64,000 bases of DNA from Oxydemutator sp963693105 (GTDB lineage Bacteria > Pseudomonadota > Gammaproteobacteria > Poriferisulfidales > Oxydemutatoraceae), in contig OY843752.1 of the NCBI GenBank assembly GCA_963693105.1, forward strand, positions 1,612,001-1,676,000. The letters are read 5' to 3'. How positions within the stretch are numbered: the stretch's first letter is position 1; the number at the start of each line of letters is the position of its first letter. Below, piece after piece: positions 1-8,115 of this stretch. A program made the position numbers and the translations under genes. Under the pieces are notes generated by a model. The model did not search any database, had not been told where the DNA came from, and saw only the letters and a list, made by a program, of their open reading frames with translations.

Positions 1-135
1 GTTGATATACGGGTCGAGCTTGGTCAGGCCGACCTTGAGACCGCGCGCTTCGAGAATCGCGCCGATGGCGGCGGAGGCGAGCCCCTTACCCAGCGACGAC
101 ACGACGCCGCCCGTAACAAAGACGTAGCGGGTCAT
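1..135 (-). CDS. pyrG: CTP synthase, N-terminal fragment (cut by window edge)
   Basis: CTP synthase makes CTP from UTP, ATP and glutamine in the cytosol. Only the first 45 codons are in the window. They read MTRYVFVTGGVVSSLGKG and continue to GLKVGLTKLDPYIN, which is the highly conserved synthetase-domain start of PyrG with its nucleotide-binding VVSSLGKG loop. The ATG lies at 135-133. It has no clear Shine-Dalgarno sequence (GAGAG is only 2 nt away) but overlaps the stop of a 16-codon leader ORF as ATGA. It lies downstream of tilS and accA on the same strand, as in many gammaproteobacteria, but has its own candidate promoter at 191-219. Confidence 0.95.
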   Translation of the reverse strand, partial: MTRYVFVTGGVVSSLGKGLASAAIGAILEARGLKVGLTKLDPYIN

Positions 136-182
136 CTCTCGAAAAACAGGCGGCATCCCGCCGTTGCGCTATCCAACAACAT
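132..182 (-). CDS. possible 16-residue leader peptide before pyrG
   Basis: A short frame starts with ATG at 182-180 and encodes MLLDSATAGCRLFFER. It stops with TGA at 134-132, overlapping the pyrG ATG as ATGA. The terminator-like hairpin 149-162 lies inside it. The predicted transcription start (about 184) would make it nearly leaderless. Such an arrangement could couple pyrG translation or hairpin folding to translation of the leader, but this is inference from position only; a chance frame of this length is quite possible. Confidence 0.25.
   Translation of the reverse strand: MLLDSATAGCRLFFER
142..162 (-). terminator. terminator-like hairpin in the pyrG leader (candidate attenuator)
   Basis: On the minus strand GGCGG-GATG-CCGCC forms a 5-bp all-GC stem with a 4-nt loop, followed at once by TGTTTTT. 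It lies between the candidate pyrG promoter and the pyrG start codon, so it could act as an attenuator or could end read-through from tilS. The stem is short, so strength is uncertain. Confidence 0.4.
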
Positions 183-190
183 GAATGGCC

Positions 191-219
191 ATTTTAGAAG
201 CAAACCGCTCCGCTGTTAA
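191..219 (-). promoter_or_regulatory. candidate sigma70 promoter for pyrG
   Basis: On the minus strand TTAACA (219-214), a 17-bp spacer and TAAAAT (196-191) match the sigma70 consensus at 5 of 6 positions in each box. The predicted start is near 184, about 50 nt before pyrG. Confidence 0.5.
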
Positions 220-260
220 TCATAAAATTCACCGCACCGGCGCCCGCAAAGCCTTACCCG

Positions 261-1559
261 TCAATCGCAGGCTGTCAGGCCCCAAACCAGGCGCAGGCGG
301 CCGTCCGCATGGACCAGCGGCACCCGGTTGCGCTCCCACGGCGGCACGCCGCGCGCCTGGAAGATTTTTTTCAAATCCTGATGAAAGCAATCGTCGCCGT
401 TGCGGCGCGCGCAACGCTCGCCGCCGCGGCGAAAACCGACATGCAGGCGCGCGGCGTCGCCGAGCGCCGGCGCCTGGCGCAACAGTTCCCGCCAGCGCAA
501 CGTCCGCTTCAACTCCGGCAGTTCCAGGTCGGCCCCGCAAGGCCAGGCTCTTTCCATCGGCGACACCGCCGGCGCACGCGCCCGTGCATAAAGCCTGTCG
601 CGGTAAAAACCAATCTCCGAACCCGGCCACGCGATGACGCTGCCGCTGCGCGGGCGCGATGAAATCAGCGCATCGCGCAGGTACTCCAGTTGGCGCTCGC
701 CAGGCGTGCGCAACCCGCATGTCTGGAGCCAGCACCGCAGCACAATCTTCTGCCGTGCCGCCGACAGCGCCGAGCATGCTTTTACCAGCAGCGTCCGCCC
801 GTCCGGCGTACTGCAGCGCGCGAGCAGGCGCGCGGCCTCGGCATCGAGCAGTTCGCACGCCTCGCTCTGGTGGCGCGCGGCACGCGCGGTCGTCGCCTCC
901 CATTCCGGCCAGCGCGCCCTCAGCAGCGGCACGACGCGATGGCGCAGGTAGTTGCGGTCATAACGCACGTCCTCGTTGCCCGGATCCTCGACCCAGCGCA
1001 GCCGCCGCCGGACCGCGTAATCGCGAATCGCCGCGCGCGGAAAAGACAGCATGGGCCGCGCCAGCCAGCCGCCGCCGAAAGACGCGCATTCCGGCATCGC
1101 CGACAACCCGGCGGGGCCCGCGCCGCGCATCAACTGGAGCAGCACGGTCTCGGCCTGGTCGTCGCGGTGGTGCGCGGTCAGCAGCAACGTGCCGGAACCT
1201 GCGAAGCGGCACAGCGCATCGTAGCGCGCGCGCCTCGCCGCCGCTTCGGGACTCGCGCCGCGCGCGGCCCGCGCCTGCACCTTCATCGCGGTCATTTCAA
1301 CGCCCAGCTCCCGCGCCTGCCGACGGCAATGCCGCTCCCATGCATCGGCCTCATCGTGCAAGCCGTGGTTGATGTGCACCGCGAGCAACGCCACCGCGGG
1401 CGGTCTTTCAAAGCGCTGCAGCAAGTGCAGCAAGACGCTGGAATCGCAGCCGCCGCTCCAGGCCAGCACCATCCGCGACGGATTCAGGCGCGCCAGCAAA
1501 CCCGACAGTTCCGCAAAAACGCCACGGGCCAGATCCCGGCCATGCGCCGGCTCAGACAC
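261..1559 (-). CDS. tilS: tRNA(Ile)-lysidine synthase
   Basis: TilS attaches lysine to C34 of the CAU-anticodon tRNA-Ile, so that it reads AUA. The 432-residue product has the N-type ATP pyrophosphatase loop SGGCDSS at residues 35-41, followed by HINHGLHDEAD and the LLTAHHRDDQAETVLLQL segment typical of the family, then the TilS-type C-terminal region. The start is GTG at 1559-1557, overlapping the accA stop by 8 bp, so the two genes are probably translationally coupled. The length agrees with E. coli TilS (about 430 residues). Confidence 0.95.
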   Translation of the reverse strand: MSEPAHGRDLARGVFAELSGLLARLNPSRMVLAWSGGCDSSVLLHLLQRFERPPAVALLAVHINHGLHDEADAWERHCRRQARELGVEMTAMKVQARAARGASPEAAARRARYDALCRFAGSGTLLLTAHHRDDQAETVLLQLMRGAGPAGLSAMPECASFGGGWLARPMLSFPRAAIRDYAVRRRLRWVEDPGNEDVRYDRNYLRHRVVPLLRARWPEWEATTARAARHQSEACELLDAEAARLLARCSTPDGRTLLVKACSALSAARQKIVLRCWLQTCGLRTPGERQLEYLRDALISSRPRSGSVIAWPGSEIGFYRDRLYARARAPAVSPMERAWPCGADLELPELKRTLRWRELLRQAPALGDAARLHVGFRRGGERCARRNGDDCFHQDLKKIFQARGVPPWERNRVPLVHADGRLRLVWGLTACD

Positions 1560-2511
1560 GTTTGAAATGCCCGACTTCGGTCAATCTGCGGTAGCGGTTG
1601 TCCAGCATTTGCTTCACCGGCAGGCTTCCGAGTTCATCGAATTGCACTTTCAGGCTGTCGCGCAAGCGCGCCGCCACCGCCTCAAAGTCCCTGTGGGCGC
1701 CGCCGAGCGGTTCGGGAACAATTTCGTCCACCAGCGAAAGTTCGTCCAGGCGTTGCGGCGTAATCCCGAGCGCTTTCGCCGCTTCCGACGCCTTGTCCGC
1801 GTCCTTCCACAGGATGGAGGCGCAGCCTTCCGGGGAAATCACCGAGTAAATGCTGTATTGCAACATCAACAGGCGGTCGCCGACGCCGATGGCAAGCGCG
1901 CCGCCGGAGCCGCCCTCGCCGATGACGACGCTGACGATGGGCGTCTCCATCAGCGACATCAACTGCAGGTTGGCGGCAATCGCCTCGCTCTGGTTGCGCT
2001 CCTCGGCGCCCACCCCGGGGTAGGCGCCGGGGGTGTCAATCAACGTCAACACCGGCATCCGGAACCGCTCGGCGAGACGGAACAGGCGCGCCGCCTTGCG
2101 GTAGCCCTCCGGCCGCGGCATGCCGAAATTGCGCCGCACTTTCTCTTCCGTGTCGCGCCCCTTCTGGTGGCCGACCACGGCAATCGGCCGTTCGCAAAAA
2201 CGTCCGATGCCGGCGACAATCGCGGGGTCGTCGAGGTAGTGGCGGTCGCCGTGCAACTCCTCAAAATCAGTCAGCAGCGCGCCGATGTAGTCGAGCGTGT
2301 ACGGACGCCGCGGATGCCGCGCCAGCTGGGCGGTCTGCCACGGCGTCAGACCGTCGTAGATCTGCTTCGTCAACCTCCGGCATTTCTGCTCGAGTTGCTC
2401 GATTTCCGGGTTCAGATCGACCTCGCCGCGACTGATGAGACGGCGCAGTTCTTCAAGTTTTTGCTCGAGTTCGACTATGGGCTGCTCGAAATCGAGATGT
2501 TCGGAGTGCAT
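1552..2511 (-). CDS. accA: acetyl-CoA carboxylase carboxyltransferase subunit alpha
   Basis: AccA, together with AccD, transfers CO2 from carboxybiotin to acetyl-CoA, the first committed step of fatty acid synthesis. The 319-residue product is full length. It has the N-terminal coiled part (DFEQPIVELEQKLEELRRL), RHPRRPYTLDY, the DTPGAYPG loop and the glycine-rich GEGGSGGALAIGVGDR that builds the oxyanion hole. It is the first gene of accA-tilS. The ATG at 2511 lies in a 105-bp region that diverges from zapE. Biotin-related genes (bioD, birA) also occur in this window but not in the same operon. Confidence 0.97.
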   Translation of the reverse strand: MHSEHLDFEQPIVELEQKLEELRRLISRGEVDLNPEIEQLEQKCRRLTKQIYDGLTPWQTAQLARHPRRPYTLDYIGALLTDFEELHGDRHYLDDPAIVAGIGRFCERPIAVVGHQKGRDTEEKVRRNFGMPRPEGYRKAARLFRLAERFRMPVLTLIDTPGAYPGVGAEERNQSEAIAANLQLMSLMETPIVSVVIGEGGSGGALAIGVGDRLLMLQYSIYSVISPEGCASILWKDADKASEAAKALGITPQRLDELSLVDEIVPEPLGGAHRDFEAVAARLRDSLKVQFDELGSLPVKQMLDNRYRRLTEVGHFKRV

Positions 2512-2616
2512 TGCAAAATTTACCTGTTCAATGAACGGATTTTAACACGCCGCGCATTTCCCCCCTCCAGCCGCGCACTTTTCTATATACTGATGCGCTG
2601 AATCTTCCGTCCCGCC

Positions 2617-3747
2617 ATGACCGAACCGCCGCACACAACGACCGCCGCCAGGCTCGGCGATCTCTACCGGTGCAGCCTGGCGGAGCACGGTTACGAACCC
2701 GACCCCGCCCAGATTGAGGTCGTCGGGCAGTTGCAGCGGTTGGCGGATGAAATCATCGCCGATTCGAATCACGCCGCCTGGCGGCGATGGCTGAAGCGCG
2801 CCGCCGGACGGCCGGCGCCGCCGCCGCGGGGGCTGTACCTGTGGGGCGGCGTCGGCGTCGGCAAAACCTTTTTGATGGATCTGTTCTTTGACGCCCTGCC
2901 CGTCAGGCGCAAGCAGCGTCTTCACTTCTACCGCTTCATGCAGGAGATACACGCTCTGCTGAAGCGCGAGCGCAACCGCCGCAACCCTCTCGAAGCGGTT
3001 GCAAACCGGCTGACGCAGCAAACAAAGGTGCTGTGCCTGGACGAGTTCTTCGTGTCCGACATCACCGACGCGATGATTCTTCACCACCTGCTGCGCGCGC
3101 TGTTCGACAAAAAACTGGTGCTGGTGACCACTTCCAACATTCCGCCGCCGAAACTCTACCGCGACGGCCTGCAGCGCGAACGTTTCCTGCCGGCGATTTC
3201 GCTGATCGAACGGCACACCCGGGTCGTACGGCTGGATGCGCGCACCGACTACCGCCTGCGGATGCTGGAAGCGGGCGAGGTCTATCACCACCCGTGCGGG
3301 CGTGACGCCGAGAACGCGATGGCGCAAAATTTTTGCGCCATCGACGGGTGTGCCGATGGCGCAAACCCGGGCGCCGGTGAAACCATCGAGGTCAACGGGC
3401 GCGATGTGCCCGTCGTACGACATTCGTGCAACACCGCCTGGTTCGACTTCAAGGCCATCTGCGAAGGCCCGCGTTCGCCCGCCGACTACATCCTGATCGC
3501 GCACCTCTACCACACCGTGCTGATTTCCAACGTCCCCCTGTTCGACCAGCGCGACGACATGGCGCGGCGCTTCATCCAGCTGGTGGACGAGTTTTACGAC
3601 CGAAACGTCAAGTTGATCGTGTCGGCGGCGGCGGCGCCCGCCGATCTGTACTGCGGCGGACGCCTCGGCCCCGAGTTCAACCGCACCGCAAGCCGGCTCA
3701 GCGAAATGCAGAGCCGGCGCTACCTGTCGCAAGCGCACCGCGGATGA
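2617..3747 (+). CDS. zapE: AFG1-type ATPase, cell division protein ZapE
   Basis: ZapE is an AAA ATPase that affects Z-ring constriction in E. coli; its mitochondrial relative is AFG1/LACE1. The 376-residue product has Walker A GGVGVGKT at residues 77-84, Walker B LCLDEFFVSDI, the sensor segment LVTTSNIPP and the C-terminal IGPLFDQRDDMARRF-like part (here VPLFDQRDDMARRFIQLVD). A TATACT hexamer at 2586-2591 could be its -10 box, but no good -35 box is visible. Its TGA overlaps the purC ATG as ATGA. Confidence 0.93.
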   Translation: MTEPPHTTTAARLGDLYRCSLAEHGYEPDPAQIEVVGQLQRLADEIIADSNHAAWRRWLKRAAGRPAPPPRGLYLWGGVGVGKTFLMDLFFDALPVRRKQRLHFYRFMQEIHALLKRERNRRNPLEAVANRLTQQTKVLCLDEFFVSDITDAMILHHLLRALFDKKLVLVTTSNIPPPKLYRDGLQRERFLPAISLIERHTRVVRLDARTDYRLRMLEAGEVYHHPCGRDAENAMAQNFCAIDGCADGANPGAGETIEVNGRDVPVVRHSCNTAWFDFKAICEGPRSPADYILIAHLYHTVLISNVPLFDQRDDMARRFIQLVDEFYDRNVKLIVSAAAAPADLYCGGRLGPEFNRTASRLSEMQSRRYLSQAHRG

Positions 3748-4640
3748 AACGCACGATGGACGCCGTCTTCGAATCCGCCGTCGCATCCCTGCCGCTGCTG
3801 AACCAGGGCAAGGTCAGGGACGTCTATGAAGTGGACGCCAATCACCTGCTCATCGTCACGACCGACCGCATTTCGGCATTCGACGTCGTTTTGCCGAACG
3901 CGATTCCGGGCAAGGGGCGGGTCCTTACCGCGCTCAGCAATTTCTGGTTTGACCGCACCGCGGCGCTGATGCCGAATCACAAAAGCGGCCTCGACCCGCT
4001 GCAGATGGTGCCTGAACTGCGTGCGCGGCGTGAACTCCACGGGCGCAGCGTCATCGTCAAAAAGGCCAGGCCGCTGCCCATCGAGGCGATTGTGCGCGGC
4101 TACCTGCTGGGGTCCGGCTGGCGCGACTATCGCGAGACCGGCGCCATCTGCGGCCTCGCGCTGCCCGCCGGACTGAAGCTGGCCGAAGCATTGCCGCAGC
4201 CGGTCTTCACGCCCTCGACCAAGGCCGCCGCCGGGCGGCACGATGTCAACGTCTCCTTCGAAGATGTCGCCGCGCAAATCGGGCGGGATGTCGCCGGACG
4301 GGTGCGCGATGCGGCGCTCGCAATCTACCGCGCCGGCGCCGATTACGCCCTCGAGCGCGGCATCATCATCGCCGACACCAAGTTCGAATTCGGATTGGAC
4401 GGCGACGGCGAACTGCTGTTGATCGACGAGGCGCTGACGCCCGACTCGTCGCGTTTCTGGGACAGGCGCGGTTACCGCCCGGGCGCAAGCCCGCCCAACT
4501 TCGACAAGCAGTTCGTCAGGGACTATCTCGAAGGACTTGACTGGGACAAAACCGCCCCGGCGCCGCCGCTGCCCGCCGAGGTCATCCGCAAAACCTCGGA
4601 GCGCTACCGCCGCGCACGCGACCTGCTGCTGGCGACCTGA
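3744..4640 (+). CDS. purC: phosphoribosylaminoimidazole-succinocarboxamide synthase (SAICAR synthase)
   Basis: PurC joins aspartate to CAIR in purine synthesis. The start is ATG at 3744, overlapping the zapE stop as ATGA; the open frame extends further upstream but only over zapE. The 298-residue product has GKVRDVYEVDANHLLIVTTD, ISAFDVVLPNAIPGKG, the substrate-binding EAIVRGYLLGSGW, the FTPSTKA segment and IIADTKFEFG. It belongs to the longer (about 300-residue, yeast-like) PurC form rather than the 237-residue E. coli form. A second ATG four codons later is a possible alternative start. Confidence 0.95.
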   Translation: MKRTMDAVFESAVASLPLLNQGKVRDVYEVDANHLLIVTTDRISAFDVVLPNAIPGKGRVLTALSNFWFDRTAALMPNHKSGLDPLQMVPELRARRELHGRSVIVKKARPLPIEAIVRGYLLGSGWRDYRETGAICGLALPAGLKLAEALPQPVFTPSTKAAAGRHDVNVSFEDVAAQIGRDVAGRVRDAALAIYRAGADYALERGIIIADTKFEFGLDGDGELLLIDEALTPDSSRFWDRRGYRPGASPPNFDKQFVRDYLEGLDWDKTAPAPPLPAEVIRKTSERYRRARDLLLAT

Positions 4641-5323
4641 TGGCGGGCGACGCGCGCGGCGTTTTCATCACCGGCACCGACACCGGCGTCGGCAAGACCG
4701 TCATCGCCTGCCGGCTGATTCGCGCGCTCGAAAGCGGCGGGCTGGATACGGCGGTGTTCAAACCGGTGGAGAGCGGCTGCCGACCGGACGCCGGCGGGCC
4801 GGTGCCGCAAGACGCCGTGCAATTGTCGCGCGCCTCGAAACACAAACCGGCGCTCGACTCCGTCTGCCGCTACCGCTTCACGGACGCCGTATCGCCGGCG
4901 CGCGCGGCGCGACTGGCGGGCGTTGATTTGCGCATCGCCGACCTGGCCGCGACCTGCCAAAGCGAGCCACCGCACATTGCCATCGTCGAGGGCGCGGGCG
5001 GCCTGCTGTCGCCGATTGCGGGCGACGGCGTCAACGCCGATCTCGCCGCGGCGCTCGGCTTTGCGGTCATCGTCGTCGCCGCCGACCGGCTCGGCTGCAT
5101 CAACCACGTGCTGCTGACGCTGGAGGCGCTGGCCGCAAGAAACCTGGACGTCATCGCTGTCGCACTCAACCGCGGCGGCGCGGCGACGCCTGATTCGGCT
5201 GCCGTGCTCGACAACGCGCGCGAACTCACGGCGCACACGCCGGCGCCGATCGTGGAAATAGACCGCGGCGACGCCGGCATCGGCCGTCTGGCGGAGATGG
5301 TGAAACGGGCGGTCGGGATTTGA
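4640..5323 (+). CDS. bioD: dethiobiotin synthetase
   Basis: BioD closes the ureido ring of dethiobiotin from DAPA, CO2 and ATP, the penultimate step of biotin synthesis. The 227-residue product begins MAGDARGVFITGTDTGVGKT, with the P-loop at residues 12-20, then FKPVESG, the EGAGGLLSPI magnesium/substrate loop and VAADRLGCINH. The ATG shares its first base with the purC stop (TGATG). The other bio genes are not in the window. It ends 7 bp before the convergent dioxygenase gene. Confidence 0.95.
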   Translation: MAGDARGVFITGTDTGVGKTVIACRLIRALESGGLDTAVFKPVESGCRPDAGGPVPQDAVQLSRASKHKPALDSVCRYRFTDAVSPARAARLAGVDLRIADLAATCQSEPPHIAIVEGAGGLLSPIAGDGVNADLAAALGFAVIVVAADRLGCINHVLLTLEALAARNLDVIAVALNRGGAATPDSAAVLDNARELTAHTPAPIVEIDRGDAGIGRLAEMVKRAVGI

Positions 5324-5330
5324 CGGGCCG

Positions 5331-6083
5331 TCAGCCCTGGTCGTGCGCTTCGCACAACCGCTCGGAACCGGGCGGCATGTTGTCCGGGCACTGGCCGCAG
5401 CGCTCGTTGCCCGGCACTGCGAACTGCATCTTGGCCGGATTCGGAAAATCAAAATGGTCCATCATCCGGATGAATTCATCGCGGGTAACGCCGGTATGCA
5501 ACCGCGGGTTGCGCTTTTTCTCCTGGCCGACCGTCGTCAGCATGCGGTCTTCGTAATCGTGTGCGGGATACACCAGCGTGTCGTCCGGCAATGTGTAAAA
5601 CTTGCCGTGGATGCTGTCGTAGAGTACGCCGGCGTCGCCTGACTGGAAATCGGTGCGCCCGCAGGCGTCAATCAGCAGCGCGTCGCCCGAGAACAGCATC
5701 TTCTGGGTGCCGTTGTCCATCAGGTAGGCGTGGTGAGCGCCGGTGTGTCCCGGCGTGTACAACGGATGCAGTTCGAGCCGGCCAACGCGGAAGGCTTCAC
5801 CCTCCCGGATGCCGATGTCGCGGCACGGCAGCTCATCCATCGCCGGGCCCGCAATTTTGCAGTCGGTCAGCGCGCGGAGTTTGAAGCCGCCGCTGACGTG
5901 GTCGGCGTGAATGTGCGTCTCGACCGTGTAGGACAGTTTGAGGCCGAGTTCCTGCACGGCGAGCATGTCGCGGTCAAAGGTCTCGATGACCGGGTCTATC
6001 AACGCCGTTTCGCCGGTGTCGGGACAGCCAATCAAATAAGTGTAGGAACTCGAGGACGGCTCGAACAGTTGCCTGAAAATCAT
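5331..6083 (-). CDS. ETHE1-type persulfide dioxygenase (metallo-beta-lactamase fold)
   Basis: Enzymes of this family oxidise glutathione persulfide to sulfite with O2 at a mononuclear iron. The 250-residue product starts MIFRQLFEPSSSSYTYLIG and has the HIHADH metal motif, PGHTGAHHAYL, FSGDALLIDACGRTDFQSGD and the YPAHDYEDR segment, all typical of ETHE1-like proteins and not of glyoxalase II. The C-terminal tail has two further cysteines in CGQCPDN. ATG 6083 was chosen because an upstream ATG would run over the divergent bolA-type start. It agrees with sulfide or organic-sulfur oxidation but is alone here. Confidence 0.88.
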   Translation of the reverse strand: MIFRQLFEPSSSSYTYLIGCPDTGETALIDPVIETFDRDMLAVQELGLKLSYTVETHIHADHVSGGFKLRALTDCKIAGPAMDELPCRDIGIREGEAFRVGRLELHPLYTPGHTGAHHAYLMDNGTQKMLFSGDALLIDACGRTDFQSGDAGVLYDSIHGKFYTLPDDTLVYPAHDYEDRMLTTVGQEKKRNPRLHTGVTRDEFIRMMDHFDFPNPAKMQFAVPGNERCGQCPDNMPPGSERLCEAHDQG

Positions 6084-6102
6084 GGGATGGTCCGGTTGCT
6101 GA

Positions 6103-6110
6103 AGTATAAT
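6103..6110. promoter_or_regulatory. overlapping divergent -10 boxes between the dioxygenase and bolA-type genes
   Basis: The octamer AGTATAAT reads TATAAT on the plus strand (6105-6110) and TATACT on the minus strand (6108-6103), so one core could serve both divergent genes. On the plus strand only 8 nt separate it from the ATG at 6119, which would give an almost leaderless mRNA. No good -35 box is seen for either direction. Confidence 0.35.
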
Positions 6111-6118
6111 TGTATCAA

Positions 6119-6358
6119 ATGGAAACAACGCAGATTAAAAACCTGATTGAGTCGGGCATTCCCGGCGCCCGCGCCGAAGTCAGCGGCGGCGACGGCAAGT
6201 ACGAAACCACCGTCGTCAGCGAGCATTTCAGGGACCTGCCGGCGGTCAAGCGCCACCAGGCCGTTTACGCGACGGTCGCCGAGTACATTTCGGGCGGCAT
6301 GCTGCACGCGCTGACCATCCGCGCCTACACGCCGGACGAAGCGTCCGCAAAAACCTGA
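6119..6358 (+). CDS. BolA/IbaG-family protein
   Basis: BolA-family proteins bind [2Fe-2S] clusters together with monothiol glutaredoxins and act in iron-sulfur handling. The 79-residue product METTQIKNLIESGIPGARAE has the IbaG/YrbA-like opening, the GGDGKYETTVVSEHF strand with the conserved VVSxxF, and the VKRHQAVYATVAEYI helix-turn-helix-like part that ends in HALTIRAYTP. Size and order match the IbaG (YrbA) subgroup better than BolA itself. No convincing ribosome site precedes ATG 6119. Confidence 0.85.
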   Translation: METTQIKNLIESGIPGARAEVSGGDGKYETTVVSEHFRDLPAVKRHQAVYATVAEYISGGMLHALTIRAYTPDEASAKT

Positions 6359-6365
6359 GCGTCTT

Positions 6366-6983
6366 TCAAGGGGTAACCATGTTGCCGATGTCGGTGACAC
6401 CGAGGCCCTTGTGCTTCGAGAAATAGGCCGAGAACACTTCCATATCGTGTTCGTCGAGCAGCCCGATCATGCCGAGCATGACCGCGTTTTTGCGGCGCCC
6501 GCCCTTGTAGTCGAGCAACGTCTGATGAAGATAGTCGCGGTACTGGCCGGCGATTCTCGGATTTTCCGGCAACGGGCTGTTGCCGTCCTCGCCGTGGCAG
6601 CCGGCGCACACTTGCAGTTTCTGCTGTTGCTCTTCGGACAACGCGATGGTTCCGGACTGCCGCCCCGCTGCCGTCTCCGCCGGCAGCGACGCGAAGAAAG
6701 CGGCGATGTCCGCCATGTCCCGCTCGCTCAGACGATGCGTCTGCGCCCTCATCGTCTGGTGGCTGCGCTCGCCCGACTGGTAGCCTTTCAGCGCGGCGAT
6801 GATGTACGCGGCGTGCTGACCGGCAAGTTTCGGCACGTGGTAACTCGGATAGACGTTGGTGTAAGTAGGAATGCCGTGACAACCGAGACAGGCGTCCGCC
6901 TTGTGCCTGCCCGCCTCGCGGTCGGCCGCGCTCGCGCTCGCGGTCAGAAAAACAAGCATCAGCGTGAAAAATCTGTATTTCAT
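6366..6983 (-). CDS. diheme cytochrome c, c4-like, periplasmic
   Basis: The 205-residue product has a Sec signal peptide (residues 1 to about 19, MKYRFFTLMLVFLTASASA) and two class I haem sites, CLGCH at 32-36 and CAGCH in the second half, each in a domain of about 90 residues with GQxxxYI/GQYRDYL helices and a later Met ligand (QTMRAQ, NAVMLGM). This is the duplicated layout of cytochrome c4, an electron donor to terminal oxidases. The start at 6983 has a GGAG ribosome site 6-9 nt upstream; the longer frame upstream lacks a signal peptide. It faces mdh across a 110-bp divergent gap. Confidence 0.85.
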   Translation of the reverse strand: MKYRFFTLMLVFLTASASAADREAGRHKADACLGCHGIPTYTNVYPSYHVPKLAGQHAAYIIAALKGYQSGERSHQTMRAQTHRLSERDMADIAAFFASLPAETAAGRQSGTIALSEEQQQKLQVCAGCHGEDGNSPLPENPRIAGQYRDYLHQTLLDYKGGRRKNAVMLGMIGLLDEHDMEVFSAYFSKHKGLGVTDIGNMVTP

Positions 6984-7093
6984 CAGGGCTCCTTCAGGGT
7001 TTGCGTTCAACAACCGCAGGATTCTACAACAAAACCGGGGCGGAATGGGAAGGTTGCGCGCGCGCCGCATTTCCCGCAAAATACCGTCCAGTC

Positions 7094-8074
7094 ATGACGA
7101 CCACGAAGCAACCGCTCAGAATCGCAGTCACCGGCACCGCCGGGAACATCGGTTACGCCCTGATTTTCCGCATTGCGTCCGGGCGAATGACCGGGGGCCG
7201 CCCCGTCATCCTGCATTTAATCGAGATTGAGCCGATGCGGAAGGTGCTCGACGCCGTCGCGATGGAACTGGAAGACTGCGCTTTTCCGACGCTTGCGGAC
7301 TGCGTTCTGGCGACCGACCCGAACCGGGGCTTTCGCGATATAGACGTCGCGCTGCTGGTCGGCTCGAAACCGCGCGGCAAGGGAATGGAGCGCAAGGATT
7401 TGCTGCGCAGCAACGGAGAAATTTTCCGCGTACAGGGGCGCGCCTTGAACGAAAACGCGTCGAAGGACGTCAAAGTCCTGGTCGTCGGCAATCCGGCCAA
7501 TACCAACGCGCTAATCGCGGCGGCCAACGCGCCCGACCTCGACGCGAGGCAATTCACCTGCATGACGCGGCTCGACCACAATCGCGGAATCGCAATGCTC
7601 GCGGGCCGCCTCGGCCATGCGCCCGCCGACATCAGGAAAATGGTCGTCTGGGGCAACCACTCCTCGACGCAATTCCCGGACCCGCTGCATTGCGAGGTCG
7701 GCGGCCGGCCCGTGAAGGCCGACATGGAATGGATTGAGAAAACTTTCGTGCCCGAGGTGCAACAACGTGGCGCGCGCATCATCGAGGCGCGCGGCGCATC
7801 GTCGGCGGCGTCGGCGGCATCCGCCGTCATAGACCACATGTGCAGCTGGATGGACGGAACGCCGCCGGGAGACTGGACCAGCATGGGCGTTCCCGCCGAC
7901 GGCAGTTACGGCGTCAAACCCGGAGTCATGTTCTCCCACCCGGTGACCGCCGCCGGCGGCGACTGGCGCATCGTGCAGGAACTCGAATTGAACGAGTTCG
8001 AGCGCTCCATGATTGCGCTGACCGACAAGGAATTGCGCGAGGAGCGCGACGCGGTCGCCAATTTACTGCCGTAG
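7094..8074 (+). CDS. mdh: malate dehydrogenase
   Basis: Malate dehydrogenase interconverts malate and oxaloacetate with NAD in the TCA cycle. The 326-residue product has the Rossmann motif VTGTAGNIGYAL, the GNPANTN segment, the substrate-binding TRLDHNRG and the catalytic-His loop VVWGNHSSTQFPD. It belongs to the about 325-residue, cytosolic-type MDH, not the 312-residue E. coli type. ATG 7094 starts exactly at the family N-terminus; no clear ribosome site is seen. Together with the sdh operon downstream on the other strand it supplies a C4 part of the TCA cycle. Confidence 0.95.
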   Translation: MTTTKQPLRIAVTGTAGNIGYALIFRIASGRMTGGRPVILHLIEIEPMRKVLDAVAMELEDCAFPTLADCVLATDPNRGFRDIDVALLVGSKPRGKGMERKDLLRSNGEIFRVQGRALNENASKDVKVLVVGNPANTNALIAAANAPDLDARQFTCMTRLDHNRGIAMLAGRLGHAPADIRKMVVWGNHSSTQFPDPLHCEVGGRPVKADMEWIEKTFVPEVQQRGARIIEARGASSAASAASAVIDHMCSWMDGTPPGDWTSMGVPADGSYGVKPGVMFSHPVTAAGGDWRIVQELELNEFERSMIALTDKELREERDAVANLLP

Positions 8075-8115
8075 CGCCCTAAACAGAGACCCCCTCCCAC
8101 TCGGTTACAAAGTCA

